The notes beneath the pieces are model-generated. The model did not search any database, was not told the DNA's origin, and saw only the letters and a program-made list of their open reading frames with translations. Position numbers and translations under genes: made by a program. Shown here in pieces: positions 25,393-33,663 of a stretch of 64,000 bases of DNA (its first letter is position 1; every line of letters begins with the position of its first letter). The stretch covers positions 124,001-188,000 of the forward strand of contig DAHUXD010000003.1 of assembly GCA_027307335.1 (NCBI GenBank), in the 5' to 3' direction. The stretch is from Acidobacteriota bacterium. Its GTDB lineage: Bacteria; Acidobacteriota; Thermoanaerobaculia; UBA5066; Gp7-AA6.

Positions 25393-25941
25393 ATGCGCAC
25401 CGCGGTTCGGAGATCCCCTTTCGTCGTCCTGCTGGGAGGGCTGGTCGTGCTCGCTTCCTGTTCGAAGAAGCCGCCGACCACGGCGGCCCACGTCCAGGCC
25501 AGCCCCTCTCCGTCCGTCTCCCCCGCTCCCGTCCGCTCCGCTCCGGCGCCCGTCGCCGCGCGCGAAGACGTCCTCTCCGAGGACCTCGCGACGTTGAACC
25601 GGCATGGCTACCTGAAGGACGTCTACTTCGACTTCGACAACTCGACGCTACGGGACGACGCGCGGACGAGCCTCGCGACCGACGCGAAATGGCTCGAGCG
25701 CTACCCCTCGGTCCGAATCGTCATCGAGGGACACTGCGACGACCGCGGCACGGAGGCGTACAACCTCTCCCTCGGCGATCGCCGGGCGAACGCGGCCCGC
25801 GAGTACCTCTCTTCGCTGGGCGTGAACGCCACCCGGGTCCAGGTCGTCTCGTACGGCAAGGAACGGCCCTTCTGCGATCAGGACTCGGACTCCTGCTGGC
25901 AGGAGAATCGACGCGGCCATCTGGTCGTGACCGCGAAATAG
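25393..25941 (+). CDS. Pal-like peptidoglycan-associated lipoprotein
   Basis: 182 aa from the ATG at 25393, preceded by GAAGGAGAG. Lipoprotein signal with lipobox LASC; a Ser/Pro/Ala-rich linker (about 28-60); then an OmpA-like domain closer to Pal than the two paralogs upstream: DVYFDFDNSTLRDDA, IEGHCDDRGTEAYNLSLGDRRANAAREYL, ENRRGHLVV. Pal anchors the outer membrane to peptidoglycan with the Tol complex, but no tol genes are near, so this may be an accessory copy. The MarR-adjacent palindrome upstream implies regulated expression. Confidence 0.9.
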   Translation: MRTAVRRSPFVVLLGGLVVLASCSKKPPTTAAHVQASPSPSVSPAPVRSAPAPVAAREDVLSEDLATLNRHGYLKDVYFDFDNSTLRDDARTSLATDAKWLERYPSVRIVIEGHCDDRGTEAYNLSLGDRRANAAREYLSSLGVNATRVQVVSYGKERPFCDQDSDSCWQENRRGHLVVTAK

Positions 25942-25990
25942 ACGAAGTCGAGCGAGGGTCCGGCGCCCCCCGCCTGCGAGACCGCGCCGC

Positions 25991-26233
25991 TCAGGCCGGG
26001 CGCAGGCGGCGGAGCGGCGGAGCCGACCCGCACACCACGACCGTGACGCCGTCGTAGCGGAACGAGAAGGCGTGCCCGACGGAGCACGCGCTGACGCCCG
26101 TGCGGCCCGCCTTCTCTCCGTACGGCAGCTCCACCGTCTGACGGCGCCCGCACGAAGGACAGCGAACCGGCCATCGCATCGGATACGCGGGCGCGCCGGC
26201 GGCGGTCCACGGCCTGTCCTCGCCCGCGCTCAT
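25991..26233 (-). CDS. Small cysteine-containing protein, putative zinc ribbon
   Basis: 80 aa from the ATG at 26233, which follows GAAGAG. One CPSCGRR knuckle (about residue 25) and a later CSVGHAF give a possible C-x2-C...C-x3-H zinc site. A beta-rich stretch follows (FSFRYDGVTVVV). I do not recognise a named family. It is transcribed toward the Pal-like gene with 49 nt between stops. A longer start at 26293 would add 20 Arg/Ser-rich residues and has no better ribosome site. Confidence 0.5.
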   Translation of the reverse strand: MSAGEDRPWTAAGAPAYPMRWPVRCPSCGRRQTVELPYGEKAGRTGVSACSVGHAFSFRYDGVTVVVCGSAPPLRRLRPA

Positions 26234-26367
26234 ACTCTTCGTACGTCGCGCGAAGCGCCGGCGTTTCACCCGCTCCGAAGAACTCGTCCGCATCGGCCGT
26301 CACGACCGGATGGGAATGGTCCTTCCGCCGGCCGCGTTCGGGCGGGCAGCGACGACAAGGAGAGTGC

Positions 26368-27321
26368 ATGAGACGCCTCGCAGCGCTCGCGGCCGTCCTC
26401 TTTCTCGGACTCTCGCCCGATCCGACGCCCACGCCCGCGCCGCCGGTCGCCCCCCCGGCGCCGCCGCCGATGATCGACCTGCGCATGCTGCGTTTCAAGA
26501 TCTCGACCGGGGACCTCTACAGCGCGGAGTCGATCCTCGAGACGCACCGCGCCGAGTCCGGGGAGGACGGAGAATACGTGCTCGGCCTCGCCTGGCTCGC
26601 GCGCGGCGCCGCACTCCTCGGCGACTGGAAGGCGGCGTCGCGCTACGCCCGGTCGGCCCGCGAGATCGCCGTCGCGCGCCTCGGCAATCCGCCGGTCTAC
26701 GAGGGACACTCGGAAGCCACGTACGCGCTCGGCGCCGCGATCGAGGTCGAGGCTCAGGCGCTCGTCGTTGACGGAAAGAAGGCCGACGCGCTCCGTCTGC
26801 TCGACGAGAGCGCGAAGGCGCGGGAGAACGCTCCCTACAATCTCCGCGCGCGCATCGAGAAGCGCCGGAACCAGATCGCGCTCGTCGGACAGAAGGCGCC
26901 GGAGTTTCGGGTGGATGACCGTGTCGGCGCCGAGTTCGCGGGGCTCGGCGCGCTCGCGGGCAAGCCAGTCGTCCTCTTCCTCTGGTGGGAGTCCTGCGGC
27001 GACTGCCGCGCGGAGGCGCCGGCGCTGCGCCGCACGGTCGAGCGCTTCACGCCGCGCGGCGTCGTCTTCGTCGCGCCGACGCGCTACTACACCGACGATC
27101 CCGCGGCCGAGAAGGCGAAGATCGAGAAGACGTGGAGGGACACGTACGCGCTGCCCCCCGCGGTTTCCGTGCCCATCAGCGACGAGGCGATGCGGCGCTA
27201 CGGCGTATCCGCGACGCCGACCTTCGTCTTCATCGACCGCGGCGGAACGGTGCGCGCCTACCTGCCGTACCGCATGACCGAAGAACGCCTCGCCGACGCG
27301 ATCGAGCCCCTGCTGCGCTGA
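26368..27321 (+). CDS. Exported TlpA-like thioredoxin-fold protein
   Basis: 317 aa, with AAGGAGAG upstream of the ATG. Signal peptide (1-18) and a Pro-rich linker, then a helical region with TPR-like character (about 38-165), then a TlpA/AhpC-TSA-type thioredoxin domain (about 172-317). The redox motif is Cys210-Gly-Asp-Cys213 in WWESCGDCR, and the cis-proline is in SATPTFVFIDRGG. It probably reduces disulfides in exported proteins, for example cytochrome apoproteins. CGDC is an unusual but not unprecedented active-site pair. It is monocistronic as far as can be seen. Confidence 0.9.
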   Translation: MRRLAALAAVLFLGLSPDPTPTPAPPVAPPAPPPMIDLRMLRFKISTGDLYSAESILETHRAESGEDGEYVLGLAWLARGAALLGDWKAASRYARSAREIAVARLGNPPVYEGHSEATYALGAAIEVEAQALVVDGKKADALRLLDESAKARENAPYNLRARIEKRRNQIALVGQKAPEFRVDDRVGAEFAGLGALAGKPVVLFLWWESCGDCRAEAPALRRTVERFTPRGVVFVAPTRYYTDDPAAEKAKIEKTWRDTYALPPAVSVPISDEAMRRYGVSATPTFVFIDRGGTVRAYLPYRMTEERLADAIEPLLR

Positions 27322-27338
27322 TCGGCGCCAACCCATTC

Positions 27339-27357
27339 AAATCAAAGGAGTTGATTT
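27339..27357 (+). promoter_or_regulatory. Hairpin presenting a Shine-Dalgarno in its loop
   Basis: AAATCAA (27339-27345) and TTGATTT (27351-27357) are perfect complements flanking the loop AGGAG, which is itself the ribosome-binding site for an ATG at 27359. It lies in the intergenic region after the TlpA-like gene. It could gate translation or be a chance fold in an AT-rich patch. Confidence 0.4.
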
Positions 27358-27358
27358 T

Positions 27359-27424
27359 ATGTCTCCCGCGCTCCGCGGGCCGACCCGGAAATTGCCGGTG
27401 CGGACTTCGCCCCTACTTCAATAG
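27359..27424 (+). CDS. Possible 21-residue leader peptide
   Basis: A short reading frame, ATG at 27359 and TAG at 27422-27424, with a near-ideal AAAGGAG ribosome site. The peptide (starts MSPALRG, contains several prolines and arginines) matches nothing I recognise. It might be a leader for the LPKTA-tailed protein 68 nt downstream, but nothing in the sequence demonstrates attenuation. Low confidence because short frames with good ribosome sites arise by chance. Confidence 0.25.
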   Translation: MSPALRGPTRKLPVRTSPLLQ

Positions 27425-27492
27425 AATCCGCCCAGAACCAGCAGGAAATTGGGAGTGGTGTCCCCTTTTTGAATGGAAGTGGAGGAGGAGAA

Positions 27493-28248
27493 ATGACGAA
27501 GTCCCGGTTTTTCATGGTGGCTCTGGCGGCCTGCGCGCTGCTCGCGATCGCGGGCGTGGCGTCGGCGCAGTACACGGTCGTCGCCGTCATGCCCGACGGC
27601 ACGGTGGTCCTGAAGGGACCCACCGGTACGAAGTCCTATCAGGTGCCCCCGGGCACGACGTTCAACGCGAACGGTCAGGCCAACGTCGCCGTCGCCGACC
27701 TCAAGCCCGGCATGACCGTCACGGGCCAGGAGTCCGGTCTCGCCAACTGGAAGCCGACGGACGTCATGGTGCACCAGGAGTTGAACGCCAAGGTCATGGC
27801 CGTCGCCGGCAACTCGCTCCTGATCCGGGGCGCCAAGGGTGTCGAGAAGTACGAGTGGCAGGACGCGAGCGACATCACGATCGTCAAGGACGGCAAGGTC
27901 GTCGACGCGTCGGCGATCCACGTCGGCGATCACATCACCGGCATGATCGTGCAGAAGGCGGTTCCCGGTAAGGCGGCTGCTCCGGTCGCCGTCGCCCAGA
28001 AGGCGGCCCCGGCCGCTCCGGCTCCGGCACCGAAGAAGGCGGAGCCCGCGCCCGCTCCGGCCGCCGCGGCGGCTCCCGCTCCGGCTCCGGCTCCGGCGGC
28101 TGCCCCGGCCGAGCCGGCTCCGGCTCCGGCGAAGGCGAAGAAGCTCCCGAAGACGGCGAGCGAAGTCCCGGCTTTCGGTCTCGCCGGCCTCGCGGCCCTC
28201 GCCGCCGGCGCGGCGCTCACGGGAATCCGCAAGTCCCGCTCGAACTGA
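27493..28248 (+). CDS. Secreted protein with Ala-Pro linker and LPxTA-type C-terminal tail
   Basis: 251 aa from the ATG at 27493, behind GGAGGAGGAG. Signal peptide (1-24, ending VASAQ). A beta-rich domain of about 130 residues (VVAVMPDGTVVLKGPTGTKSYQVP, then HQELNAKVMAVAGNSLLIRG) is followed by a low-complexity Ala/Pro/Lys region (about 155-215). The C-terminus is LPKTASEVPAFG, then a hydrophobic helix, then a basic RKSRSN tail: the three-part layout of a sortase or related C-terminal anchoring signal. Such LPxTA tails are unusual in diderms. No sortase gene is in the window. It could equally be a simple C-terminal membrane anchor. Confidence 0.8.
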   Translation: MTKSRFFMVALAACALLAIAGVASAQYTVVAVMPDGTVVLKGPTGTKSYQVPPGTTFNANGQANVAVADLKPGMTVTGQESGLANWKPTDVMVHQELNAKVMAVAGNSLLIRGAKGVEKYEWQDASDITIVKDGKVVDASAIHVGDHITGMIVQKAVPGKAAAPVAVAQKAAPAAPAPAPKKAEPAPAPAAAAAPAPAPAPAAAPAEPAPAPAKAKKLPKTASEVPAFGLAGLAALAAGAALTGIRKSRSN

Positions 28249-28269
28249 AGTCGATCCCCTGTTTCTCAC

Positions 28270-28302
28270 GCGCCCGTCGCTTCGGCGGCGGGCGCTTTTT
28301 TT
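28270..28302 (+). terminator. Rho-independent terminator after the LPKTA-tailed gene
   Basis: A stem built from GCGCCCGTCGC and GCGGCGGGCGC around TTCG (28270-28295, one T-G pair) is followed by seven T. It ends 22 nt after the stop codon. Confidence 0.9.
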
Positions 28303-28321
28303 CGGCTAGACTCCGCAGCCG

Positions 28322-28672
28322 ATGAAGATCTCCCGCGCGGTCATCCTCGTCGCCGTGGCCGCGGCCCTCGGCTGCCGTCCGAACGAGCAGGAGGCGCGCG
28401 AGGCTCGGAAGGCGGCGCAGGAGGCCGCGAAGAGCGCGGAGGAGGCGGGAAAAAAGGCCGCCGAAGCCGCCCGCGAGGCCGCGTCGGCCGCGTCGGCTGC
28501 CGCGCACGAGGCCGGCCCGGCCGCCGGCGCGGCGGGGCGGGAGGCGGCGCACGACGCGGCCGAGGCCGGGAGGAAGGCGGGCGAGGAGGCGCGGGCGGCC
28601 GCCGAGCGCGCCGCCGCATCGGCGCGCCAGGCGGGCGAGAAGATCCGCGAGTCGGTGACGCCGAAGCCCTGA
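28322..28672 (+). CDS. Small Ala-rich coiled-coil lipoprotein
   Basis: 116 aa. A lipoprotein signal ends in lipobox AALGC. The mature part is almost entirely Ala, Glu, Lys and Arg in a heptad-like pattern (EARKAAQEAAKSAEEAGKKA), predicting one long helix, with a short Thr-Pro-Lys-Pro tail. It resembles Lpp-type or YtxH-like periplasmic spacer proteins in composition, but composition alone is weak evidence of function. It sits between a terminator and pyruvate kinase and appears monocistronic. The extreme alanine content also makes the reverse strand open, so the lipobox is the main support. Confidence 0.7.
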   Translation: MKISRAVILVAVAAALGCRPNEQEAREARKAAQEAAKSAEEAGKKAAEAAREAASAASAAAHEAGPAAGAAGREAAHDAAEAGRKAGEEARAAAERAAASARQAGEKIRESVTPKP

Positions 28673-28717
28673 CCTCGGCCGCGGCGGGTCCCCTCCTGAA
28701 CTAATCTCGTGGTTCCC

Positions 28718-30133
28718 ATGCCGCGCACGAAGATCGTCTGCACGATCGGCCCCTCCTCCGCCTCTCCCGACGCGCTCGCGCGGCTCGTCGCGGCCGGGAT
28801 GGACGTCGCCCGCCTGAACTTCTCGCACGGCACCCACGCCGAGCACGCGTCGGTGATCGCCACCCTCCGCGCCATCGCCGCGGACGCGCGGCGGCCGATC
28901 GCGGTGCTCCAGGACCTCGCGGGGCTGAAGATCCGGATCGGCGAGATTCCCGCCGGCCCGGTCAAGCTCCGCGCGGGCGACGCGTTCACGCTGACGACGC
29001 GGCCGGTGCCCGGCGACGCGGCAGGTGCCTCCGTGAGCCTGCCGAACCTGCCGCGCCTCCTGCGTCCCGGCGACCGCCTCCTCCTCGCGGACGGGGAGAT
29101 CGAGCTCGCGGCCGAGGGGATCGGCGAGACCGACGTCCTCTGCCTCGTGGTCGCGGGGGGCACGCTCTCGTCCCACAAGGGGATCAGCCTTCCGAACGCG
29201 GTCGTTCCGGGTCCCGGCCTGACCGAGAAGGACCGGCAGGACCTGCGCTTCGGAATCTCCCAGGGCGTCGACTACGTCGCGCTCTCCTTCGTGCGGTCGG
29301 AAACGGACGTCCGGCAGGCGCGGGCGTTCCTGGCGGAGCACGGCGCCACGATCCCGATCGTCGCGAAGATCGAGAAGCACGAGGCGATCGGATCGATCGA
29401 CGGGATCCTCCGCGAGGCGGACGGCCTGATGGTCGCGCGCGGCGACCTCGGGGTCGAGACGCCGCTCGAACACGTGCCGCTCCTCCAGAAGATGCTCATC
29501 GAGAAGGCCAACCGCGCCGGCAAGCCCGTGATCACCGCGACGCAGATGCTCCTTTCGATGGTGGACAATCCGCGCCCGACCCGCGCCGAGGTGGGCGACG
29601 TCGCGAACGCGATCCTCGACGGCACCGATGCCGTCATGCTGTCGGAGGAGACCGCGTCCGGCCGCTATCCCGTCGAGGCCGTCGCCACGATGCGCCGCAT
29701 CGCCGAGGACACGGAGGCGGCGTTTCCCTTCGCCCAGTGGATGCGGCGCTTCGAGCACGAAGGCCTGCAAACACTGCCGGAGGCGGTCGCGGGCGCTGCC
29801 TGCGAGCTCGCCGAGCACGTGGGCGCCGAGGTCATCGTGGCGTGGACCGAGTCGGGCGCCACCGCGCGGCTCGTCGCGAGTCATCGCCCGCGCCGGCCGA
29901 TCCTCGCCCTCTCGACGGTGCCCGCGACGGCGCGGCGCCTCGCGCTCGTGTGGGGCGTCATCCCGGTGCTCGCGGCGCCGCCCGGCAGCGCGGACGCGAT
30001 GCTCGACGCGGCGCCGGGAATCGCCGCCGCCGCGGGACTCCTACGCTCCGGGGAGCGGGCGGTGATCACGGCCGGCATCCCGATGGGCATCGCCGGGAGC
30101 ACGAACCTCATCAAGGCCGCGGTGGCGCCGTGA
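28718..30133 (+). CDS. pyk: Pyruvate kinase
   Basis: 471 aa, taking the ATG at 28718 (PRTKIVCTIGPSS is the usual N-terminus); an in-frame GTG at 28709 would add three residues. It converts phosphoenolpyruvate plus ADP to pyruvate plus ATP. Conserved elements: GMDVARLNFSHG, KGISLPN, the active-site segment IVAKIEKHEAIGSIDGILREADGLMVARGDLGVE, and ATQMLLSMVDNPRPTRAEVGDVANAILDGTDAVMLSEETASG. The C-terminal regulatory domain is present. It overlaps the next gene by 4 nt (GTGA), an unusual pairing for a glycolytic enzyme. Confidence 0.96.
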   Translation: MPRTKIVCTIGPSSASPDALARLVAAGMDVARLNFSHGTHAEHASVIATLRAIAADARRPIAVLQDLAGLKIRIGEIPAGPVKLRAGDAFTLTTRPVPGDAAGASVSLPNLPRLLRPGDRLLLADGEIELAAEGIGETDVLCLVVAGGTLSSHKGISLPNAVVPGPGLTEKDRQDLRFGISQGVDYVALSFVRSETDVRQARAFLAEHGATIPIVAKIEKHEAIGSIDGILREADGLMVARGDLGVETPLEHVPLLQKMLIEKANRAGKPVITATQMLLSMVDNPRPTRAEVGDVANAILDGTDAVMLSEETASGRYPVEAVATMRRIAEDTEAAFPFAQWMRRFEHEGLQTLPEAVAGAACELAEHVGAEVIVAWTESGATARLVASHRPRRPILALSTVPATARRLALVWGVIPVLAAPPGSADAMLDAAPGIAAAAGLLRSGERAVITAGIPMGIAGSTNLIKAAVAP

Positions 30134-30438
30134 AGGAAAAGTCCTCGCCGCGCCGCCGCCGCCGCAGCAAGACCCAGAACCTCGTCTACGCGATCTTCTT
30201 CTTCGTCGTCGGGGTGATCGGCGTGCTCGTCCCGATCTTGCCGCAGGTGCCGTTCTTCATCATGAGCGCTCTCTTCTTCTCGCTCGTGTTCCCCGGACTG
30301 CGGCGCGCCCTCCGACGCTGGAGGCTGAAGCACCCGAAGCTCGACGCGGCGTATCGGAAGTGGCGGGCGAGAGCGAGGAGGAAACGGCTCGCGAAGAGGC
30401 ACCCCCGTCGGGGCGCGGCCTTCGGCGAACCCGGCTAG
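30130..30438 (+). CDS. DUF454-like small membrane protein
   Basis: 102 aa, starting with a GTG that overlaps the pyruvate kinase stop. A basic N-terminus is followed by two adjacent hydrophobic helices (LVYAIFFFVVGVIGVLVPILPQVPFFIMSALFFSLVF) and a strongly basic tail, RRALRRWRLKHPKLDAAYRKW, as in YbaN/DUF454 proteins. Function unknown for the family. It converges on ftsZ with only 3 nt between the stop codons, so no terminator fits between them. Confidence 0.75.
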   Translation: MKEKSSPRRRRRSKTQNLVYAIFFFVVGVIGVLVPILPQVPFFIMSALFFSLVFPGLRRALRRWRLKHPKLDAAYRKWRARARRKRLAKRHPRRGAAFGEPG

Positions 30439-30441
30439 CTC

Positions 30442-31605
30442 CTAATCCATCTGCCGGCGCAGCACCGTCGGGATGTCGAAGTCGTCCCGCGTCGACGACG
30501 CGTTCGGACCGAAGCCGCCCGAGTCGTCGCCGCGCAGGAACGGCGGGCGCAGCGTCTTCGTGGCGACCGTCATCGGCTTCGGCTCCTCCTCGATCTCGGC
30601 GAGATCGCGCTCGAGGCGATCGAAGCCGGTCGCGATGACCGTCACCTTGACGGTGCCGGCCATGCGCTCGTCGTGCACGCAGCCGAAGAGGATCTCGGCC
30701 TCGGGATCGGCGGCCTGCTGGATGATCTGCGCCGCCTCGGTCACCTCGAAGAGCGTCAAGTCCGCGCCGCCGGTGATGTTCATGAGCACGCCGCGGGCGC
30801 CCTCGATCGACGCATCCTCGAGCAGCGGCGAGGAGATCGCGGCCTGCGCCGCGTGGATCGCCCGGTTCTCGCCGTCCGCGACGGCGGTCCCCATGAGCGC
30901 GCGGCCCATGTCGGACATGATCTTGCGCACGTCGGCAAAGTCGAGGTTGATCTCGCCCGGGCAGTTGATCAGGTCGGAAATGCCCTGGATCGCCTGGCGC
31001 AGCACGTCGTCCGCGATCTTGAAGGAGTCCTGGAGCGGCGTGTTCCGCTCGACGAACGCGAGCAGACGCTGGTTCGGGATCGTGATCAGCGTGTCCACGT
31101 GCTCGCGCAGCTCGCGCGAGGCGCGCTCCGCCTGGCGCATCCGCTTCTTGCCCTCGAACTCGAACGGCTTCGTGACGACGGCGACCGTGAGCGCTCCCGC
31201 CTCGGCCGCGAGCTTGGCGATGATCGGTCCGGCGCCCGAACCCGTCCCGCCGCCGAGGCCCATCGCGAGGAAGACCATGTCGGAGCCGGCGACGGCGTGC
31301 GCGAGCTTGTCCTGGTCCTCGAGCGCGGCGTTGCGGCCGACGTCGGGATCCGCGCCCGCGCCGAGCCCCTTGGTCAGGCGCGATCCGATCTGGAGCTTGT
31401 TCGACGCGGCGCACTTGCGCAGCGCCTGGAGGTCCGTGTTGCACGCGAAGTACTCGACCCCCTTGACGCCGGCCGAGATCATGCGGTTCACCGCGTTCGA
31501 GCCGCCGCCGCCCACGCCGATGACGCGGATCGTGGCGGGCGATGCGTCGCCGCCGTCGAGCTCGATCGAAAGTTTCGGCGCCTCGTCGTCGGTGAACTCG
31601 ATCAT
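30442..31605 (-). CDS. ftsZ: Cell division protein FtsZ
   Basis: 387 aa from the ATG at 31605. The tubulin-like GTPase forms the Z-ring. Seen: [15 protein letters not shown], the GTP loop [12 protein letters not shown], the T7 region [11 protein letters not shown] and the conserved C-terminal peptide [11 protein letters not shown] that binds FtsA and ZipA-like partners. The C-terminal linker (about residues 325-375) is short and acidic. Last gene of the dcw operon, 38 nt after ftsA. It converges on the DUF454-like gene. Confidence 0.98.
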   Translation of the reverse strand: MIEFTDDEAPKLSIELDGGDASPATIRVIGVGGGGSNAVNRMISAGVKGVEYFACNTDLQALRKCAASNKLQIGSRLTKGLGAGADPDVGRNAALEDQDKLAHAVAGSDMVFLAMGLGGGTGSGAGPIIAKLAAEAGALTVAVVTKPFEFEGKKRMRQAERASRELREHVDTLITIPNQRLLAFVERNTPLQDSFKIADDVLRQAIQGISDLINCPGEINLDFADVRKIMSDMGRALMGTAVADGENRAIHAAQAAISSPLLEDASIEGARGVLMNITGGADLTLFEVTEAAQIIQQAADPEAEILFGCVHDERMAGTVKVTVIATGFDRLERDLAEIEEEPKPMTVATKTLRPPFLRGDDSGGFGPNASSTRDDFDIPTVLRRQMD

Positions 31606-31643
31606 GCGTCCTTCCCTCCGTCGCCGCGTCCTGTTCGAAGTCA

Positions 31644-32867
31644 TCAGAAAAAGTCCCGGATGAATCGGGAGACCGAGTTCGCCGCCTGAAAGAACGCCCT
31701 GGCCCGACGGCGGGAGGGCTTGTGGCGGTGACCGTATAACAGGAGGCCAGTCGCCGTCGCCCACTCGGGCCGCGACACCACGTCCACGAGCCCCCCGACC
31801 CCGGCGGGCACGCCGCGCCGGACGGGCCCGTCGAAGATGCCCTCCGCGATCTCGATGACGCCCTCGAGCTCGGCGCCGCCGCCCGTGAGCACGAGTCCCG
31901 AGCGGATCTCCTTGTCGAGGCCGAGCCTCTGGAGGTCGTCGTGGACCAGGCCCAGCAGCTCCTCGGCGCGGGGCTGCAGGATGTCCGCGAGCGTCGAGCG
32001 CGGACAGAGCTTGGGTGCGCGGCCGCCGACCATCGGCACCTCGACCATCTCGTCGTCGCCGACCGCCGAGCGCAGGGCGCAGCCGTACTTCTTCTTCAGG
32101 CGCTCCGCGTCGGTGATCGGCGCGCGCAGCACGACCGCGAGGTCGTTGGTGAAATGGTCGCCCCCGATTGGCACGACGGCCGTGTGGACGATCGTCCCCT
32201 TCTGGTAGACGGCGACCTCGGTCGTGCCGCCGCCGATGTCCACCAGGCCGATGCCGAGCTCCTTCTCGTCCGGGGTCAGCACCGCCTCGGCGGCCGCGAA
32301 CTGCTCGAGGACGAGCTCGATCACCTCGATGCCCGCCTTGTTCATGCAGGTCTCGACGTTCTGGGTGACCGCGACCGGCGCCGTCACGACGAGGACGTCC
32401 GCCTCGAGCCGGTTCCCGATCATCCCCACCGGGTCGGGAATGCCGTCCTGCCCGTCCACGGCGAAGTCGCGGGCGATGGAGTGCACAACCACATGATCCT
32501 GAGGGATTTGCACGCTCTTCGCCGCTTCGATGACCCGGTCGACGTCTTCCTTCGTGATCCCCCGGTCCTTGCCCGCGACCGCCACGACGCCGCGGCTGTT
32601 GAACGAGCGGACCTGAGAGCCGGACAGGCCGACCCAGGCGCGCGAGATCTGGACGCCCGCCATGATCTCGGCTTCCTCCGCGGCGCGCTTGATCGCCTCG
32701 ATCGTCGCGTCGACGTTGATGATGTTGCCCTTGCGGGTGCCGCGGTTCGCGGAGGCGCCCTTGCCGATGACGTCGAGCGCCCCGCCGGCGTTCTGCTCCC
32801 CGATGAGGATGCAGACTTTGGAGGTGCCGATGTCGCAGGCGACGAGGAAGTTCTCGGGCTTGGCCAT
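31644..32867 (-). CDS. ftsA: Cell division protein FtsA
   Basis: 407 aa from the ATG at 32867; the open frame continues upstream across ftsQ but the family start is [18 protein letters not shown]. It is an actin-like ATPase that attaches FtsZ to the membrane. The phosphate-binding segments DIGTSKVC and [18 protein letters not shown] and the [13 protein letters not shown] motif are clear. The last 20 residues ([20 protein letters not shown]) form the amphipathic membrane-targeting helix. A 16-nt gap separates it from ftsQ. Confidence 0.98.
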   Translation of the reverse strand: MAKPENFLVACDIGTSKVCILIGEQNAGGALDVIGKGASANRGTRKGNIINVDATIEAIKRAAEEAEIMAGVQISRAWVGLSGSQVRSFNSRGVVAVAGKDRGITKEDVDRVIEAAKSVQIPQDHVVVHSIARDFAVDGQDGIPDPVGMIGNRLEADVLVVTAPVAVTQNVETCMNKAGIEVIELVLEQFAAAEAVLTPDEKELGIGLVDIGGGTTEVAVYQKGTIVHTAVVPIGGDHFTNDLAVVLRAPITDAERLKKKYGCALRSAVGDDEMVEVPMVGGRAPKLCPRSTLADILQPRAEELLGLVHDDLQRLGLDKEIRSGLVLTGGGAELEGVIEIAEGIFDGPVRRGVPAGVGGLVDVVSRPEWATATGLLLYGHRHKPSRRRARAFFQAANSVSRFIRDFF

Positions 32868-32883
32868 CAGAAGGACCGGACCA

Positions 32884-33663
32884 TCAGAGACGGTTCCCCG
32901 CGCCGTACGCGCCGACGAGAATGATGCGATCGGCAAAACGAAGATCGATGGCCCGCGCCTCCCACCCGCGACTCTCCACGAAACCACGCGCCTCGAGCAA
33001 CGCGCGAATCTTGGACGGCGCGTCGGCCCGCAGCACGCGAACCGGTTTTCGAAAGATCGCATCCATCATACCGAATCCCCCGTCGGGGAGCGAGGCGATT
33101 TCCGAGAGCGCGGCCACGTAGTCGGGCCGCGCGGCGCGCAGGTCCGCGAGGAGCCCGACCGCCTCGGGAAGGAGGCGGCGCTCGCCCGAGAGGATGACGT
33201 ACTCGGTGCGGTCGCGCCTCGGATCGTAGGACGCGATCAGATGTCCCTCCTCCCCCACGAACCAGAAGCCCGTCTCGTCCCGGTAGAGCGCGACCGCGCG
33301 ACGCTCGGTGACTCGGACGGCGAGTCCGTCCGGGAATCGCTTCGAGATCGTCACGCGCTCGATCCACGGATGCCCTGCGATGCGGCTCGCCATCGGCGCG
33401 AGGTCGAGCGCGAGGACGTTCGTTCCGGTCCAGCGCGCCGCGATCTCGAGGATCTCCTCGGTGCGCGCGCGCGCATTGCCCGTGACGTCGAACCGCCGCA
33501 GCGCGAACCGCGGACCCGACACGAACCGGAAGAGACCGAACCCCGCGCCCGCCAGGAGAACGGCCGCCAGGAGGAAGCGGAGCGTCGGCCGGCGCCGCTT
33601 CCGGCGCGGCACGGCGGCCGGACGCCGCAGGAAGGGAGACTCTTTCTTATCGGACGGCGCCAC
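32884..33663 (-). CDS. ftsQ: Cell division protein FtsQ
   Basis: 259 aa from a GTG start inside the 3' end of murC (17-nt overlap). A basic cytoplasmic tail (RRKRRRPTLR), one transmembrane helix (about 28-46), then a POTRA domain (FALRRFDVTGNARARTEEIL) and the FtsQ beta domain with ERVTISKRFPDGLAVRVTERRAVALY. It links early and late divisome proteins through FtsL/FtsB. Position between murC and ftsA is the normal one, although ddl is missing from the interval. Confidence 0.95.
   Translation of the reverse strand: MAPSDKKESPFLRRPAAVPRRKRRRPTLRFLLAAVLLAGAGFGLFRFVSGPRFALRRFDVTGNARARTEEILEIAARWTGTNVLALDLAPMASRIAGHPWIERVTISKRFPDGLAVRVTERRAVALYRDETGFWFVGEEGHLIASYDPRRDRTEYVILSGERRLLPEAVGLLADLRAARPDYVAALSEIASLPDGGFGMMDAIFRKPVRVLRADAPSKIRALLEARGFVESRGWEARAIDLRFADRIILVGAYGAGNRL

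Noticed and set aside
28322..28672. Rejecting the Ala-rich frame as a compositional artefact
   Set aside because: I kept it as a gene because a normal lipoprotein signal and lipobox precede the repeats, though antisense frames are also open there.
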